A DNA stretch of 64,000 nucleotides from positions 248,001-312,000 of the forward strand of contig QGFZ01000002.1 of NCBI GenBank assembly GCA_003149065.1, read 5' to 3'. A program made the translations under genes and the position numbers. Positions 26,553-34,499 of this stretch are shown here, piece by piece. The stretch is from Ruminococcaceae bacterium R-25 (lineage in GTDB: Bacteria; Bacillota; Clostridia; Saccharofermentanales; Saccharofermentanaceae). The notes below the pieces were generated by a model. It had not been told where the DNA came from. It searched no databases and saw only the letters and a list, made by a program, of their open reading frames with translations. Numbering within the stretch: position 1 is the stretch's first letter; each line of letters opens with the position of its first letter.

Positions 26553-27401
26553 ATGAGTACTAATGAACTGACATTGACTGAAGATAAGAAAAAAACTATT
26601 GCCCTTAAGATAACAACTTATGTTGTCTCTATCTTACTGACTTTCATGATCCTTACGCCTCTTTATTATTTTCTCAGACAGACGTTTTTAGAAGAAGTCA
26701 AGCTGGTCCATGGCGCAGGAGATAATACCCAGCTGGTAATCACTCCGCGTGAGCACATGATAACCTTGAAAGAGTTCGCACAGCTGTTTACTGCTGCAGA
26801 CTTCATCGGTTTCAGGAACTCAATGCTCGTTACATGCACCAGTACTCTCCTGAACATGTATTTTTCTGCGCTGACGGCATACGCGATCACCGCTTACCAG
26901 TGGAAATTGAGACAGGCTTTTGAAAAGTTCATCATCGTTGCCATGATGATCCCCAGCACCGTAGCATCTATCGGTTTTGTCCAGATGTGCTATAAGTTCC
27001 ACCTGATCAATAATCTTATAATGCTCATCATACCGGCACTTGCTACGCCGATGACGGTATTCTTCATCAGAATGTATCTGAAGGCTACATTCTCGAAGGA
27101 GATAGTAGAATCAGCAAGGCTTGACGGTGCAGGTGAATTCAGGATCTTCAACCAGATCATGCTGCCGCTCATGAAACCGGCCATCGCTACGCAGACCATA
27201 TTCTGCTTTGTTGCGAGCTGGACAGATGAATGGGTTCCGAGGATCATTCTCATCGACAACAGTAAAAACATCAAAACACTTCCTCTCATGGGAAGCATAC
27301 AGGGCGCAGGTCTCCTTATGCTGATACCGCCTGTTATTCTCTATGCGTTGCTTTCTAAGCACATCGTCGAAGGTATCGCGTTAGGAAGCGTCAAGGCATA
27401 A
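26553..27401 (+). CDS. sugar-type ABC importer permease (MalG/UgpE-like)
   Basis: 282 residues, six helices, with the EAA-type loop ESARLDGAGEFRIFNQIMLP and a periplasmic-type loop after the first helix (FLEEVKLVHGAGDNT). It forms the heterodimeric channel with the preceding permease. GAGGGG lies ahead of the ATG. A hairpin with a T-run follows, probably ending the transcript without any binding protein or ATPase gene. Confidence 0.92.
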   Translation: MSTNELTLTEDKKKTIALKITTYVVSILLTFMILTPLYYFLRQTFLEEVKLVHGAGDNTQLVITPREHMITLKEFAQLFTAADFIGFRNSMLVTCTSTLLNMYFSALTAYAITAYQWKLRQAFEKFIIVAMMIPSTVASIGFVQMCYKFHLINNLIMLIIPALATPMTVFFIRMYLKATFSKEIVESARLDGAGEFRIFNQIMLPLMKPAIATQTIFCFVASWTDEWVPRIILIDNSKNIKTLPLMGSIQGAGLLMLIPPVILYALLSKHIVEGIALGSVKA

Positions 27402-27416
27402 CCGCCAGAAAACAAA

Positions 27417-27425
27417 TGATATAAT
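27417..27425 (+). promoter_or_regulatory. extended -10 TGATATAAT overlapping the permease terminator
   Basis: TG-A-TATAAT ends three bases before the terminator stem. If used, transcription would start inside the hairpin and serve the DUF4261-like gene. Confidence 0.35.
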
Positions 27426-27428
27426 TAT

Positions 27429-27458
27429 CCTGTCTGTTTTTTCAGGCAGGATTTTTTT
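27429..27458 (+). terminator. terminator of the sugar-permease pair
   Basis: CCTGTCTG pairs with CAGGCAGG (one wobble) around six T residues, followed by seven T residues. Confidence 0.75.
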
Positions 27459-27477
27459 GGGGGTATGAGGTGACCTT

Positions 27478-28227
27478 ATGAGCAACGAGAGAAAGTACTA
27501 CGAAGATATCGGTTACAAGCCTTTTCTGGTCTATGTGATCTTCGGTGTTTCAGGTGATGAGCTTGAAGTATCAAGAGCTAAGCATAATGTGGACGGAATG
27601 CCGGAAGGTTTGGACTTCATTTCCCTCACGCGTCCGGAACACTCGGAATATATTGACGGGATCATTGGCGGCGATATCGGCAAAGTGTTGAGAAGAGCCG
27701 ACAGCGCTCTTTATGAGACCTGCAGTGCCACCGACAAAGTGGTCGTTATCAAGGGCGAGATAAAAGAAGACAGCACGCTCGATTATATGAGAAATACGAT
27801 AGGCATTATTGAAGCCTTCATTGACAAGGGCGCGAAAGGCGTTCTGGATCTCCAGACGTTTACTCTCTATTCTCCCAAGGAATGGACAGACAGGTTCTTT
27901 GGCAAGGAAGTTAATGCCCAGAATCACGTGATCATAATGTTCTCCGAAGAAGAGGGCGGTTACTGGGTCCACACCAGAGGCATGGCCGAGTTCGGCAGAC
28001 CCGATTACGGCATTAGCAATGTTCCCCAAGACAAGCTCGAAGATTATAAGCAGGTCATTGACCAGATGGTCTTCTACGGCGGCCAGGGAATCCTTTTCAA
28101 GGGCAAGGCAAAGCTTCACACCTTTAACGGCAAGACCTTTGAAGTTTCAACCGAATTCGTCAACGATTTCGAAAACGACGACTACAACAACGCTTATTAC
28201 AACGTGACGGTCTTAGGTGAGGCATAA
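27478..28227 (+). CDS. uncharacterised protein, possibly DUF4261-like
   Basis: 249 residues, soluble and acidic. The segment YWVHTRGMAEFGRPDYGI, followed by a short linker and a small C-terminal domain, recalls the DUF4261 family, but I hold this weakly. AKGVLDLQTFTLYSPKEW suggests the substrate or partner face of an alpha/beta fold. GGGGGTATGAGGTG precedes the ATG. Not obviously linked to its neighbours. Confidence 0.5.
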   Translation: MSNERKYYEDIGYKPFLVYVIFGVSGDELEVSRAKHNVDGMPEGLDFISLTRPEHSEYIDGIIGGDIGKVLRRADSALYETCSATDKVVVIKGEIKEDSTLDYMRNTIGIIEAFIDKGAKGVLDLQTFTLYSPKEWTDRFFGKEVNAQNHVIIMFSEEEGGYWVHTRGMAEFGRPDYGISNVPQDKLEDYKQVIDQMVFYGGQGILFKGKAKLHTFNGKTFEVSTEFVNDFENDDYNNAYYNVTVLGEA

Positions 28228-28253
28228 GGCAATTCGGGTATTATAAACGCGCG

Positions 28254-28262
28254 TGTTATAAT
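28254..28262 (+). promoter_or_regulatory. extended -10 promoter GCGCGTGTTATAAT of the tandem membrane genes
   Basis: TG-T-TATAAT preceded by GCGCG. The same 15-base block CGCGCGTGTTATAAT occurs before the GH25 gene near 44.76 kb. The leader to the next ATG is about 30 bp. Confidence 0.55.
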
Positions 28263-28300
28263 AGATGAGATTGATCAACGAAAGAGAAGCGTGACTTAAA

Positions 28301-29917
28301 ATGAAGAAGGAAATCCTCGTCAGAAGAGATGTTTTTTTCGCGATCTGCGCGGCATATCTGACGATTCCGATAGTCATATTCCTGACAGGTTATTTAAAGC
28401 CCTGGATAGGGATTCCTGCTGCATTGCTGATGATAGTATGCACGGTCTTTTCATGCCGGGATTTCTGCAAAGGTCCGGAGAAGAAGCTTTCTGATCAGTC
28501 AAGTTCTTTCACGGGCATGAAGATGCCCCTCAAATATCTGATAATACTTGCAGTCATATCGCTCGTTACGGTTTTTGTGTCTGGTGTCGGAGAATATATA
28601 TATTCGATGGTTGACCACGTTTTCAGAAGAGCAATCTTCAACGACCTTATCAATTACAAGTGGCCTGTCATATACGACTATAAAACCCAGATCAATCCCA
28701 GAGTTATTTCTGTATTGGGCAAGACTGAGGGGACAACGGCACTGGTCTACTACACAACTTTCTGGATGCCTTCCGCATTGGTGGGAAAACTGTTTGGCAC
28801 AGCAGCCGGAAACGTTTTCCTGCTTATCTGGACGTCTTTGGGAGTATGGCTGACTTTAGTCGGAACGACACTTTTTATCAGAAGGATCTCATGGGCTGTA
28901 CCCATCATCTTTATCACGTTTTCCGGACTTGATGCACTGCCCAATCTGGTTTATGAACTTACAGAATATGATGGATATATGGCGGTCGAGCACTGGCTTC
29001 CGACGTTTGCATATATGAGCAATTTTACCCAGCTCTCCAACGTGTTCAACCAGTGCGTGCCGATTTGGATCGTTACAGTGATGTTAATGCTGTCTTCCAA
29101 CGTGAGGTCGGCTGGTTATATCGGAAGCCTTAGTTTTGCTTATTCACCGTGGGCTTCAATCGGTATGATACCGATGGCACTTGCACTTGCATTCAGGAAA
29201 GAATTACAGCCGGAAAAGAGATCCAACGTTATACTTCAGATCTTTAATCCTTTCGGGATCATTTCCTGTGCGGTTATGCTCGGCATTTACGGACCTTATT
29301 ACATGGTCAGCACTTCGGCATCGGATGAGAGTGGTTTTTCATGGACCTTCTGCAGGAACTTCGGAGAATTCCTGTTGTTCTGGCTGCTCCTGATGATCAT
29401 TGAGGTAGTTCCGTTCGTTCTGGTTCTCTGGAAGAAGCAGAAGAAGGAACCGTTGTTCATAGCTTCTGTCATAACACTTGCTTTAATACCTGTTTACAGG
29501 ATCTCATATTTCAACGATTTCTCTATGCGTGCATCACTTCCTGCACTGTTCATTATTTCAGTCATGTTTACGGAGCTCTTTGCCGTGATGTTTGCAGAGG
29601 AAAAACAAAGAGTAAGAAAGCAGATAAAACGCCCCAAACAGGAATCGAAAAGGTGCCTCTTGGCGCTTACTCTCGCAGTCATCTGCATATTCCCGGTATC
29701 TGTTGATCTTCTCCTAATTCTGGGAAGCGAGTTTACCGGCGAACAGCATTATGAGAATGACATCGGTTCATTCGGCTGCATCATTGGTGATGAAGTCGGT
29801 GGCTATTACTCAACTGAACAATATACGGAGTCAGTCATGCTGCGTTTGGCAGACGGTTATGAAGACACGTTCTTTTTTAAGTACTTGGCGGCGTCTTCAG
29901 AAAGCAGGCAGGAATGA
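28301..29917 (+). CDS. polytopic membrane protein, first of two tandem paralogues
   Basis: 538 residues with about eleven hydrophobic helices. An external loop holds GEYIYSMVDHVFRRAIFND and YKWPVIYDYKTQINPRVI, and a second conserved region holds WLPTFAYMSNFTQLSNVFNQ. These are shared, residue for residue in places, with the next gene. The topology (many helices, large first loop with polar residues, Asn/Gln-rich re-entrant region) is GT-C-like, so a lipid-linked-sugar glycosyltransferase is possible, but no catalytic motif is certain. Its stop overlaps the next start in an ATGA. Confidence 0.6.
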   Translation: MKKEILVRRDVFFAICAAYLTIPIVIFLTGYLKPWIGIPAALLMIVCTVFSCRDFCKGPEKKLSDQSSSFTGMKMPLKYLIILAVISLVTVFVSGVGEYIYSMVDHVFRRAIFNDLINYKWPVIYDYKTQINPRVISVLGKTEGTTALVYYTTFWMPSALVGKLFGTAAGNVFLLIWTSLGVWLTLVGTTLFIRRISWAVPIIFITFSGLDALPNLVYELTEYDGYMAVEHWLPTFAYMSNFTQLSNVFNQCVPIWIVTVMLMLSSNVRSAGYIGSLSFAYSPWASIGMIPMALALAFRKELQPEKRSNVILQIFNPFGIISCAVMLGIYGPYYMVSTSASDESGFSWTFCRNFGEFLLFWLLLMIIEVVPFVLVLWKKQKKEPLFIASVITLALIPVYRISYFNDFSMRASLPALFIISVMFTELFAVMFAEEKQRVRKQIKRPKQESKRCLLALTLAVICIFPVSVDLLLILGSEFTGEQHYENDIGSFGCIIGDEVGGYYSTEQYTESVMLRLADGYEDTFFFKYLAASSESRQE

Positions 29918-31509
29918 GCAGGAAAAAATCATCTGGAGTTAAGATACCTTTCAGGCTGTGGTACGGTCTGACAGTCAGCTTTTTGGTTATTCCGGTGGTT
30001 ATTTTCTGCCTAGGGTATCTGAGATGGTATGTAGGAATTCCTTTTGCATTATGCCTTGCTGCTTTTTCTGCTTATGCCGTTTATGACTGCACAAAGATCA
30101 GGGCAGGAAATACAGGTCATGCTTTAAACACGAACGATATAGTCATTCCTCTTAAATATCTGATCGGATATGCTCTTTTTGCAGTATTCCTCGCGTATTT
30201 TTCAGGAATTGGAGAATTCATTTATTCGCTTCAGGATCATGCTATCAGAAGAGCGACATTGAGCGATCTTATCTCATATAAATGGCCTGTCATCTACGAT
30301 TATTCGACCCAGACCAATCCTGACGTTATCAATATCATCGGCAAGACGAGCGGCAAGACCGCCTTGATGTATTATTTCACGTATTGGATGCCTGCTGCTC
30401 TGGCCGGTAAGATTTTCGGGCGCACTGCGGCAGATATATTCCTGATGCTCTGGTCTGCAATGGGAATATTCCTGACGCTTCTTGGAATGGTAAAGATCAA
30501 CGTACGCGCCTGTGTAACGCAGCCGATATTCTTTATGTTTTTCGGAGGCCTCGATGTAATTCCGACACTGGTCTACAGTGCAACAGGGTATCCGTTGTGG
30601 ACATCTATCGAGGGATGGGTTCCAAATATGGCTTACTACTGCAATCTCAGTGAGATCGCAAATGTATACCACCAGTGCATTCCATGCTTCCTTATAACTG
30701 TACTTGTTATGTTGTCTGTAAATACCAGGACATTTGGTCTTACAGGAGGACTGCTGTTCGCATATTCGCCTTTTGGAGTTTTCGGTCTGCTTCCCGTTGT
30801 AGCGACGGCAATGTTCAGAAAAGATATGAGACAGGATATCAAAGGCACGCTTAAAGACCTGTTTACAGTGGTCAACATCGTATCACCGGTAATAATCCTT
30901 CTGGTATTCGGGAGCTTTTATACAGGTAATTCCCAGGCCATCGGAAAGACAGGTTTCACCTGGAAATTCTACGATTCGATCGGGCTTTTTATCATCTGTT
31001 ATCTGTGCTTCATAATAATTGAAGTCCTGCCTGTATCGGCTATTCTTTTCAGCAGGTTTAAGAAAAACGCTTTTTATAGATGCGCAGCGATCTGTCTTAC
31101 GCTCATTCCTCTTTATATGATGACATGGGTCAACGATTTCGCCATGCGCGCTTCAATGCCGTCTAGGATCATAATGTGTATCTTCCTGGCAGGATTTTTC
31201 AAAGACCTTTACGATGAAGATGCAGCACGCCTCGCAAAAAAAGCGAAGATGGGCAGAAAGAAGTTTATCGGTCTCATTTTTATCATTCTCACCATGATAC
31301 TCATGATATTCCCGGGTTTTGTTAATGCTTACCTTATTGCAGGAAGCGAGTTGACCGGTGAACCTGACCGCAAGGAAATGGTCGGTTCTTTTGGCAACAT
31401 CAATCAGGCAGCCGATGAGACGATAGAATATGCATACGTTGTAAATAACCAGTTCTATACTGACGATTATCAGGATTCAATTTTCTTTAAATATCTTGCA
31501 AAGCAATAA
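29914..31509 (+). CDS. polytopic membrane protein, second of two tandem paralogues
   Basis: 531 residues, clearly a duplicate of the previous gene: GEFIYSLQDHAIRRATLSD, YKWPVIYDYSTQTNPDVI, WVPNMAYYCNLSEIANVYHQ and FAMRASMPSRIIM align with the same blocks there. Same topology of about eleven helices. Overlap of four bases with its partner implies coupled translation and perhaps a heterodimer. As for the partner, a GT-C-type transferase is the best guess. Confidence 0.6.
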   Translation: MSRKKSSGVKIPFRLWYGLTVSFLVIPVVIFCLGYLRWYVGIPFALCLAAFSAYAVYDCTKIRAGNTGHALNTNDIVIPLKYLIGYALFAVFLAYFSGIGEFIYSLQDHAIRRATLSDLISYKWPVIYDYSTQTNPDVINIIGKTSGKTALMYYFTYWMPAALAGKIFGRTAADIFLMLWSAMGIFLTLLGMVKINVRACVTQPIFFMFFGGLDVIPTLVYSATGYPLWTSIEGWVPNMAYYCNLSEIANVYHQCIPCFLITVLVMLSVNTRTFGLTGGLLFAYSPFGVFGLLPVVATAMFRKDMRQDIKGTLKDLFTVVNIVSPVIILLVFGSFYTGNSQAIGKTGFTWKFYDSIGLFIICYLCFIIIEVLPVSAILFSRFKKNAFYRCAAICLTLIPLYMMTWVNDFAMRASMPSRIIMCIFLAGFFKDLYDEDAARLAKKAKMGRKKFIGLIFIILTMILMIFPGFVNAYLIAGSELTGEPDRKEMVGSFGNINQAADETIEYAYVVNNQFYTDDYQDSIFFKYLAKQ

Positions 31510-31542
31510 TTTCAGCAGTTTAGGGAATAAGGGGTACAGTTT

Positions 31543-33000
31543 ATGGCTTTGTGGAACAGCAGACCGTTAAATGGAGCGGGGGCAGTAAATCCTTTCGGAG
31601 GCGCTCCCGTAAAGAACAATGGCGAAGGACGTCTTGCGGCAGACTCCGTTAAGTGCCCGTCATGCGGTTCGAATATAGTATATGAACCTGAGCTCAGCGC
31701 CATGATGTGCCGCAACTGCGGTAATATCTACGCGGCAGATACGCTCGAACCTAGAGGATCTTTGGGCATTTCCAAAGAGCACGATTACATGGGTGACAGC
31801 GACATGTCCGAAGAGGACAAGAAGCGTCACGAAATCGTCTGTAACAGCTGCGGCGCGGCTCTCGTAGCAGACGCTAACACGATGTCCACCATGTGTCCTT
31901 TCTGCGGTTCTCCTGCGCTCATCACAAGAAGAATGAGCCGCGAATTCAAGCCCGACTACATTGTTCCTTTCAAGATCGACAAGGATCAGGCCAAGAAGAA
32001 CATGATGGCCTGGCTCGCCACCAAGAAATACACGCCATGGGGCTTCAAGACAAAGAGCAGGCTCACTAATATGACCGCTCTTTATGTCCCGTTCTGGCTT
32101 ATGGACTGCGTCGTCCATTCCGACATGTCCGGTACCGGCAAAGTTGGCAGAGGTACCACTAAGACGATTTACGAAGTCAACACTAGCATGACATACCATG
32201 TAAAAGGTGTTCCTTTTGACGCATCCGTAAAGATCGCCAACAAACTGATGGAAGCTATCGAACCTTTCGATTACAAGGACATGGTCAAGTTCGAGAGCAG
32301 ATATCTGCAGGGATTCTATGCCGACAAATACGAGCAGCTTCCGTCTGACATGACAGAGCGCATCATAAGAAGGATCGGCAAGTTCTCCAGAGACGAGTCC
32401 GACATCGCCTTCAAGAAATACGATCAATTCGAAAAGCGTTTCGACAAGGGATTTACCTGGATCAGCGACGCTTCCGTTAAATACTGCCTGCTCCCCGTCT
32501 GGTTCATGACAGTCGAGTTTGAAGGAAGCCAGTACCAGTTCGCCGTAAACGGACAAACAGGCGAAGCGAGCGGCCAGGTTCCGAATACGAGTGTCATCGA
32601 TAAGCTCGACTGGGCAGTTAAGCTCGCAACAGGCCCTCTTAAATGGTTCCCTATAGCCATTGCAGCGGTTATTTCCATCTTTATCTGGATGATCACCAAC
32701 CAGTCTTATGCAGACGGCTTCCTGGCAGCGCTCCTTACGGTCCTGATAGTAATAGAAGTGATCCTTCTCGGAACCATTGCCGTAGTCAGTGGACTTGCGG
32801 CCACTGCAAAGATCATCTCGAGCCAGATGCGCAAAGCCGCCAATGAGATCAACGACTACGACAAAGATCCGGGCCTTGACGCCTATCTTGATTCGACCAG
32901 TCACACCGATTTTAAGGTCGACGAGAAGTTCCTCCGCCACGTCGTTCTCATCACTGATGACAACGGTCACGTAATAGGCGAGAGATCGATAGAGGTATAA
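31543..33000 (+). CDS. zinc-ribbon membrane protein
   Basis: 485 residues. Two zinc ribbons occupy the N-terminus: CPSCGSNIVY...CRNCG (about 38-60) and CNSCGAAL...CPFCGS (about 102-124). A conserved middle domain follows (FKPDYIVPFKIDKDQAKKNM...ALYVPFWLMDC), then two membrane helices (about 364-380 and 390-430) and a charged C-terminal tail. The same plan recurs in the gene at 62.9 kb, so this is a local family. Databases often name such proteins after helicases because of the ribbons; no helicase domain is present. AAGGGG precedes the ATG. Role unknown; it would face the cytoplasm with a C-terminal membrane anchor. Confidence 0.75.
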   Translation: MALWNSRPLNGAGAVNPFGGAPVKNNGEGRLAADSVKCPSCGSNIVYEPELSAMMCRNCGNIYAADTLEPRGSLGISKEHDYMGDSDMSEEDKKRHEIVCNSCGAALVADANTMSTMCPFCGSPALITRRMSREFKPDYIVPFKIDKDQAKKNMMAWLATKKYTPWGFKTKSRLTNMTALYVPFWLMDCVVHSDMSGTGKVGRGTTKTIYEVNTSMTYHVKGVPFDASVKIANKLMEAIEPFDYKDMVKFESRYLQGFYADKYEQLPSDMTERIIRRIGKFSRDESDIAFKKYDQFEKRFDKGFTWISDASVKYCLLPVWFMTVEFEGSQYQFAVNGQTGEASGQVPNTSVIDKLDWAVKLATGPLKWFPIAIAAVISIFIWMITNQSYADGFLAALLTVLIVIEVILLGTIAVVSGLAATAKIISSQMRKAANEINDYDKDPGLDAYLDSTSHTDFKVDEKFLRHVVLITDDNGHVIGERSIEV

Positions 33001-33035
33001 ATGAATCTCAATTTATTTTCAGGGAGGTACAGGTA

Positions 33036-33497
33036 ATGGCAATAGACAAGGCTGAATGGCAGTACGATACTGCGAGACAGGGCTACTGTGAACAGATGAA
33101 TAAGACACCCGCTGAATTAACTCCCGAAGATGAGGAGATCATTTGGGATTATGCCGGCAACCATATTGCTTTTTTCATCACTTGGCTTATCAGACGCGAT
33201 TATATGGGTGAACTCCATCACGAGGAAGTAATTGAGGAGCAAGACCTGGAAGCCGTTAAGAATCAGGAAAAAACAGGGATGGATATCTTAAGAAAGTACT
33301 GCGATATGTGCTTTACTGACGAAGATTATTCTGAAGAAGTTTCGCTTTTTATACCTAACTATTACGATCCCGGCTTTATGGAAGATTACTGCAGGATCAT
33401 AGGCGAATCCAAAGTGTTGAAGACCGCTTTTTCCTGGGAAGACTATTTGAAGATCGAGCCTGTAATCGACCAGGCATTTTTCGAATTTGGTAATTGA
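33036..33497 (+). CDS. hypothetical acidic protein
   Basis: 153 residues, strongly acidic and helical, with HIAFFITWLIRRDYMGE near residue 48 and a C-terminal WEDYLKIEPVIDQAFFEFGN. The pattern recalls small DUF proteins found near toxin-immunity loci, but I cannot assign a family. GGGAGGT precedes the ATG. The epimerase gene starts three bases after its stop. Confidence 0.6.
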   Translation: MAIDKAEWQYDTARQGYCEQMNKTPAELTPEDEEIIWDYAGNHIAFFITWLIRRDYMGELHHEEVIEEQDLEAVKNQEKTGMDILRKYCDMCFTDEDYSEEVSLFIPNYYDPGFMEDYCRIIGESKVLKTAFSWEDYLKIEPVIDQAFFEFGN

Positions 33498-33500
33498 CAT

Positions 33501-34406
33501 ATGAAAAAGATCCTTGTTACAGGCGGAACAACTTTTGTAAGCAAGTACACAGCAAAGTATTTTGCTGAGTGTGGTTATGATGTGTACGTCTTAAACCGCG
33601 GAACCAAAGAGCAGGTCCCAGGTGTGACTTTGATTAAGTGCGACAGGCATGAGCTTGGCGACTTGATCAGGGAGCAGACCTTCGATGCGGTGCTTGATAT
33701 CACGTCTTATAATGCAGATGACATTAATGCGATTTTAGATGGTCTTGGTTCGTTTGGAACATACATCTTCATAAGTTCCAGCGCGGTCTATCCTGAAACT
33801 GAGAGCCAGCCTTTCAGAGAAGATTCCACTGTCGCTGTGAATAAGTACTGGGGCAAGTATGGCACTGATAAGATCGCTGCAGAAAAGGCCCTTTTTGAAA
33901 GGATTCCTGACGCATATATCATAAGGCCCCCGTATCTTTACGGTCCTATGAATAACTTGTACCGTGAATCTTTTGTTTTCGATTGCGCAATGCAGGACCG
34001 CAAATTCTATCTGCCGGGAGACGGCAGCATGAAGCTCCAGTTTTTCCATGTTGAAGATCTCTGCAAGCTCATGGAGATATTGATCGATACGAAGCCTGAA
34101 GAACACATCCTGAATGTCGGAAACAAGGATGTTGTGACCATAAAGGAATGGGTCGATCTTTGCTATTCGTGCCTGGGAAAAACGCCTGAATTTGTTAACG
34201 TTACGGCAGATGTTGAGCAGAGGCTCTATTTCAGTTTCTATAACTATGAATATTATCTCGATGTAAGCAGGATGCTGAAATTACTGCCTGAAACAAAAGA
34301 CTTTAAAGATGGCCTTAAAGAGTGCGTCTCATGGTATAAAGACAATGAATCTGAGGTAAGAAAGAAGCCGATGATCGAATACATCGACAATAACATGAAA
34401 TATTAG
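33501..34406 (+). CDS. NAD-dependent epimerase/dehydratase family protein
   Basis: 301 residues, an extended SDR: Rossmann motif TGGTTFVS (8-15) in place of the usual TGGxGFIG, Ser in FISSSAVY, and the Tyr/Lys pair in KYGTDK. The end of the motif (V, S) and the C-terminal YFSFYNYEYYLDVSRM segment fit the atypical branch of nucleotide-sugar epimerases and isoflavone-reductase-like proteins. No Shine-Dalgarno sequence is seen; the start lies three bases from the previous stop, so coupling is likely. It probably acts on a nucleotide sugar in the cytoplasm. Confidence 0.85.
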   Translation: MKKILVTGGTTFVSKYTAKYFAECGYDVYVLNRGTKEQVPGVTLIKCDRHELGDLIREQTFDAVLDITSYNADDINAILDGLGSFGTYIFISSSAVYPETESQPFREDSTVAVNKYWGKYGTDKIAAEKALFERIPDAYIIRPPYLYGPMNNLYRESFVFDCAMQDRKFYLPGDGSMKLQFFHVEDLCKLMEILIDTKPEEHILNVGNKDVVTIKEWVDLCYSCLGKTPEFVNVTADVEQRLYFSFYNYEYYLDVSRMLKLLPETKDFKDGLKECVSWYKDNESEVRKKPMIEYIDNNMKY

Positions 34407-34428
34407 TACTGATTTTGAATCAGCCTCT

Positions 34429-34437
34429 TGATATATT
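34429..34437 (+). promoter_or_regulatory. extended -10 TGATATATT before the duplicated zinc-ribbon gene
   Basis: TG-A-TATATT lies 62 bp before the ATG. Confidence 0.4.
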
Positions 34438-34499
34438 ATATGTGTTGGGCAAAGACAAAAACTGATTTAATGTAAGCTTGATTTTTAAGGGAATAAGGA

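Noticed and set aside
31660-32970. 436-residue open frame antisense to the zinc-ribbon gene
   Set aside because: Long antisense frame caused by codon bias of the real gene; no ribosome site, and the sense protein has clear motifs.
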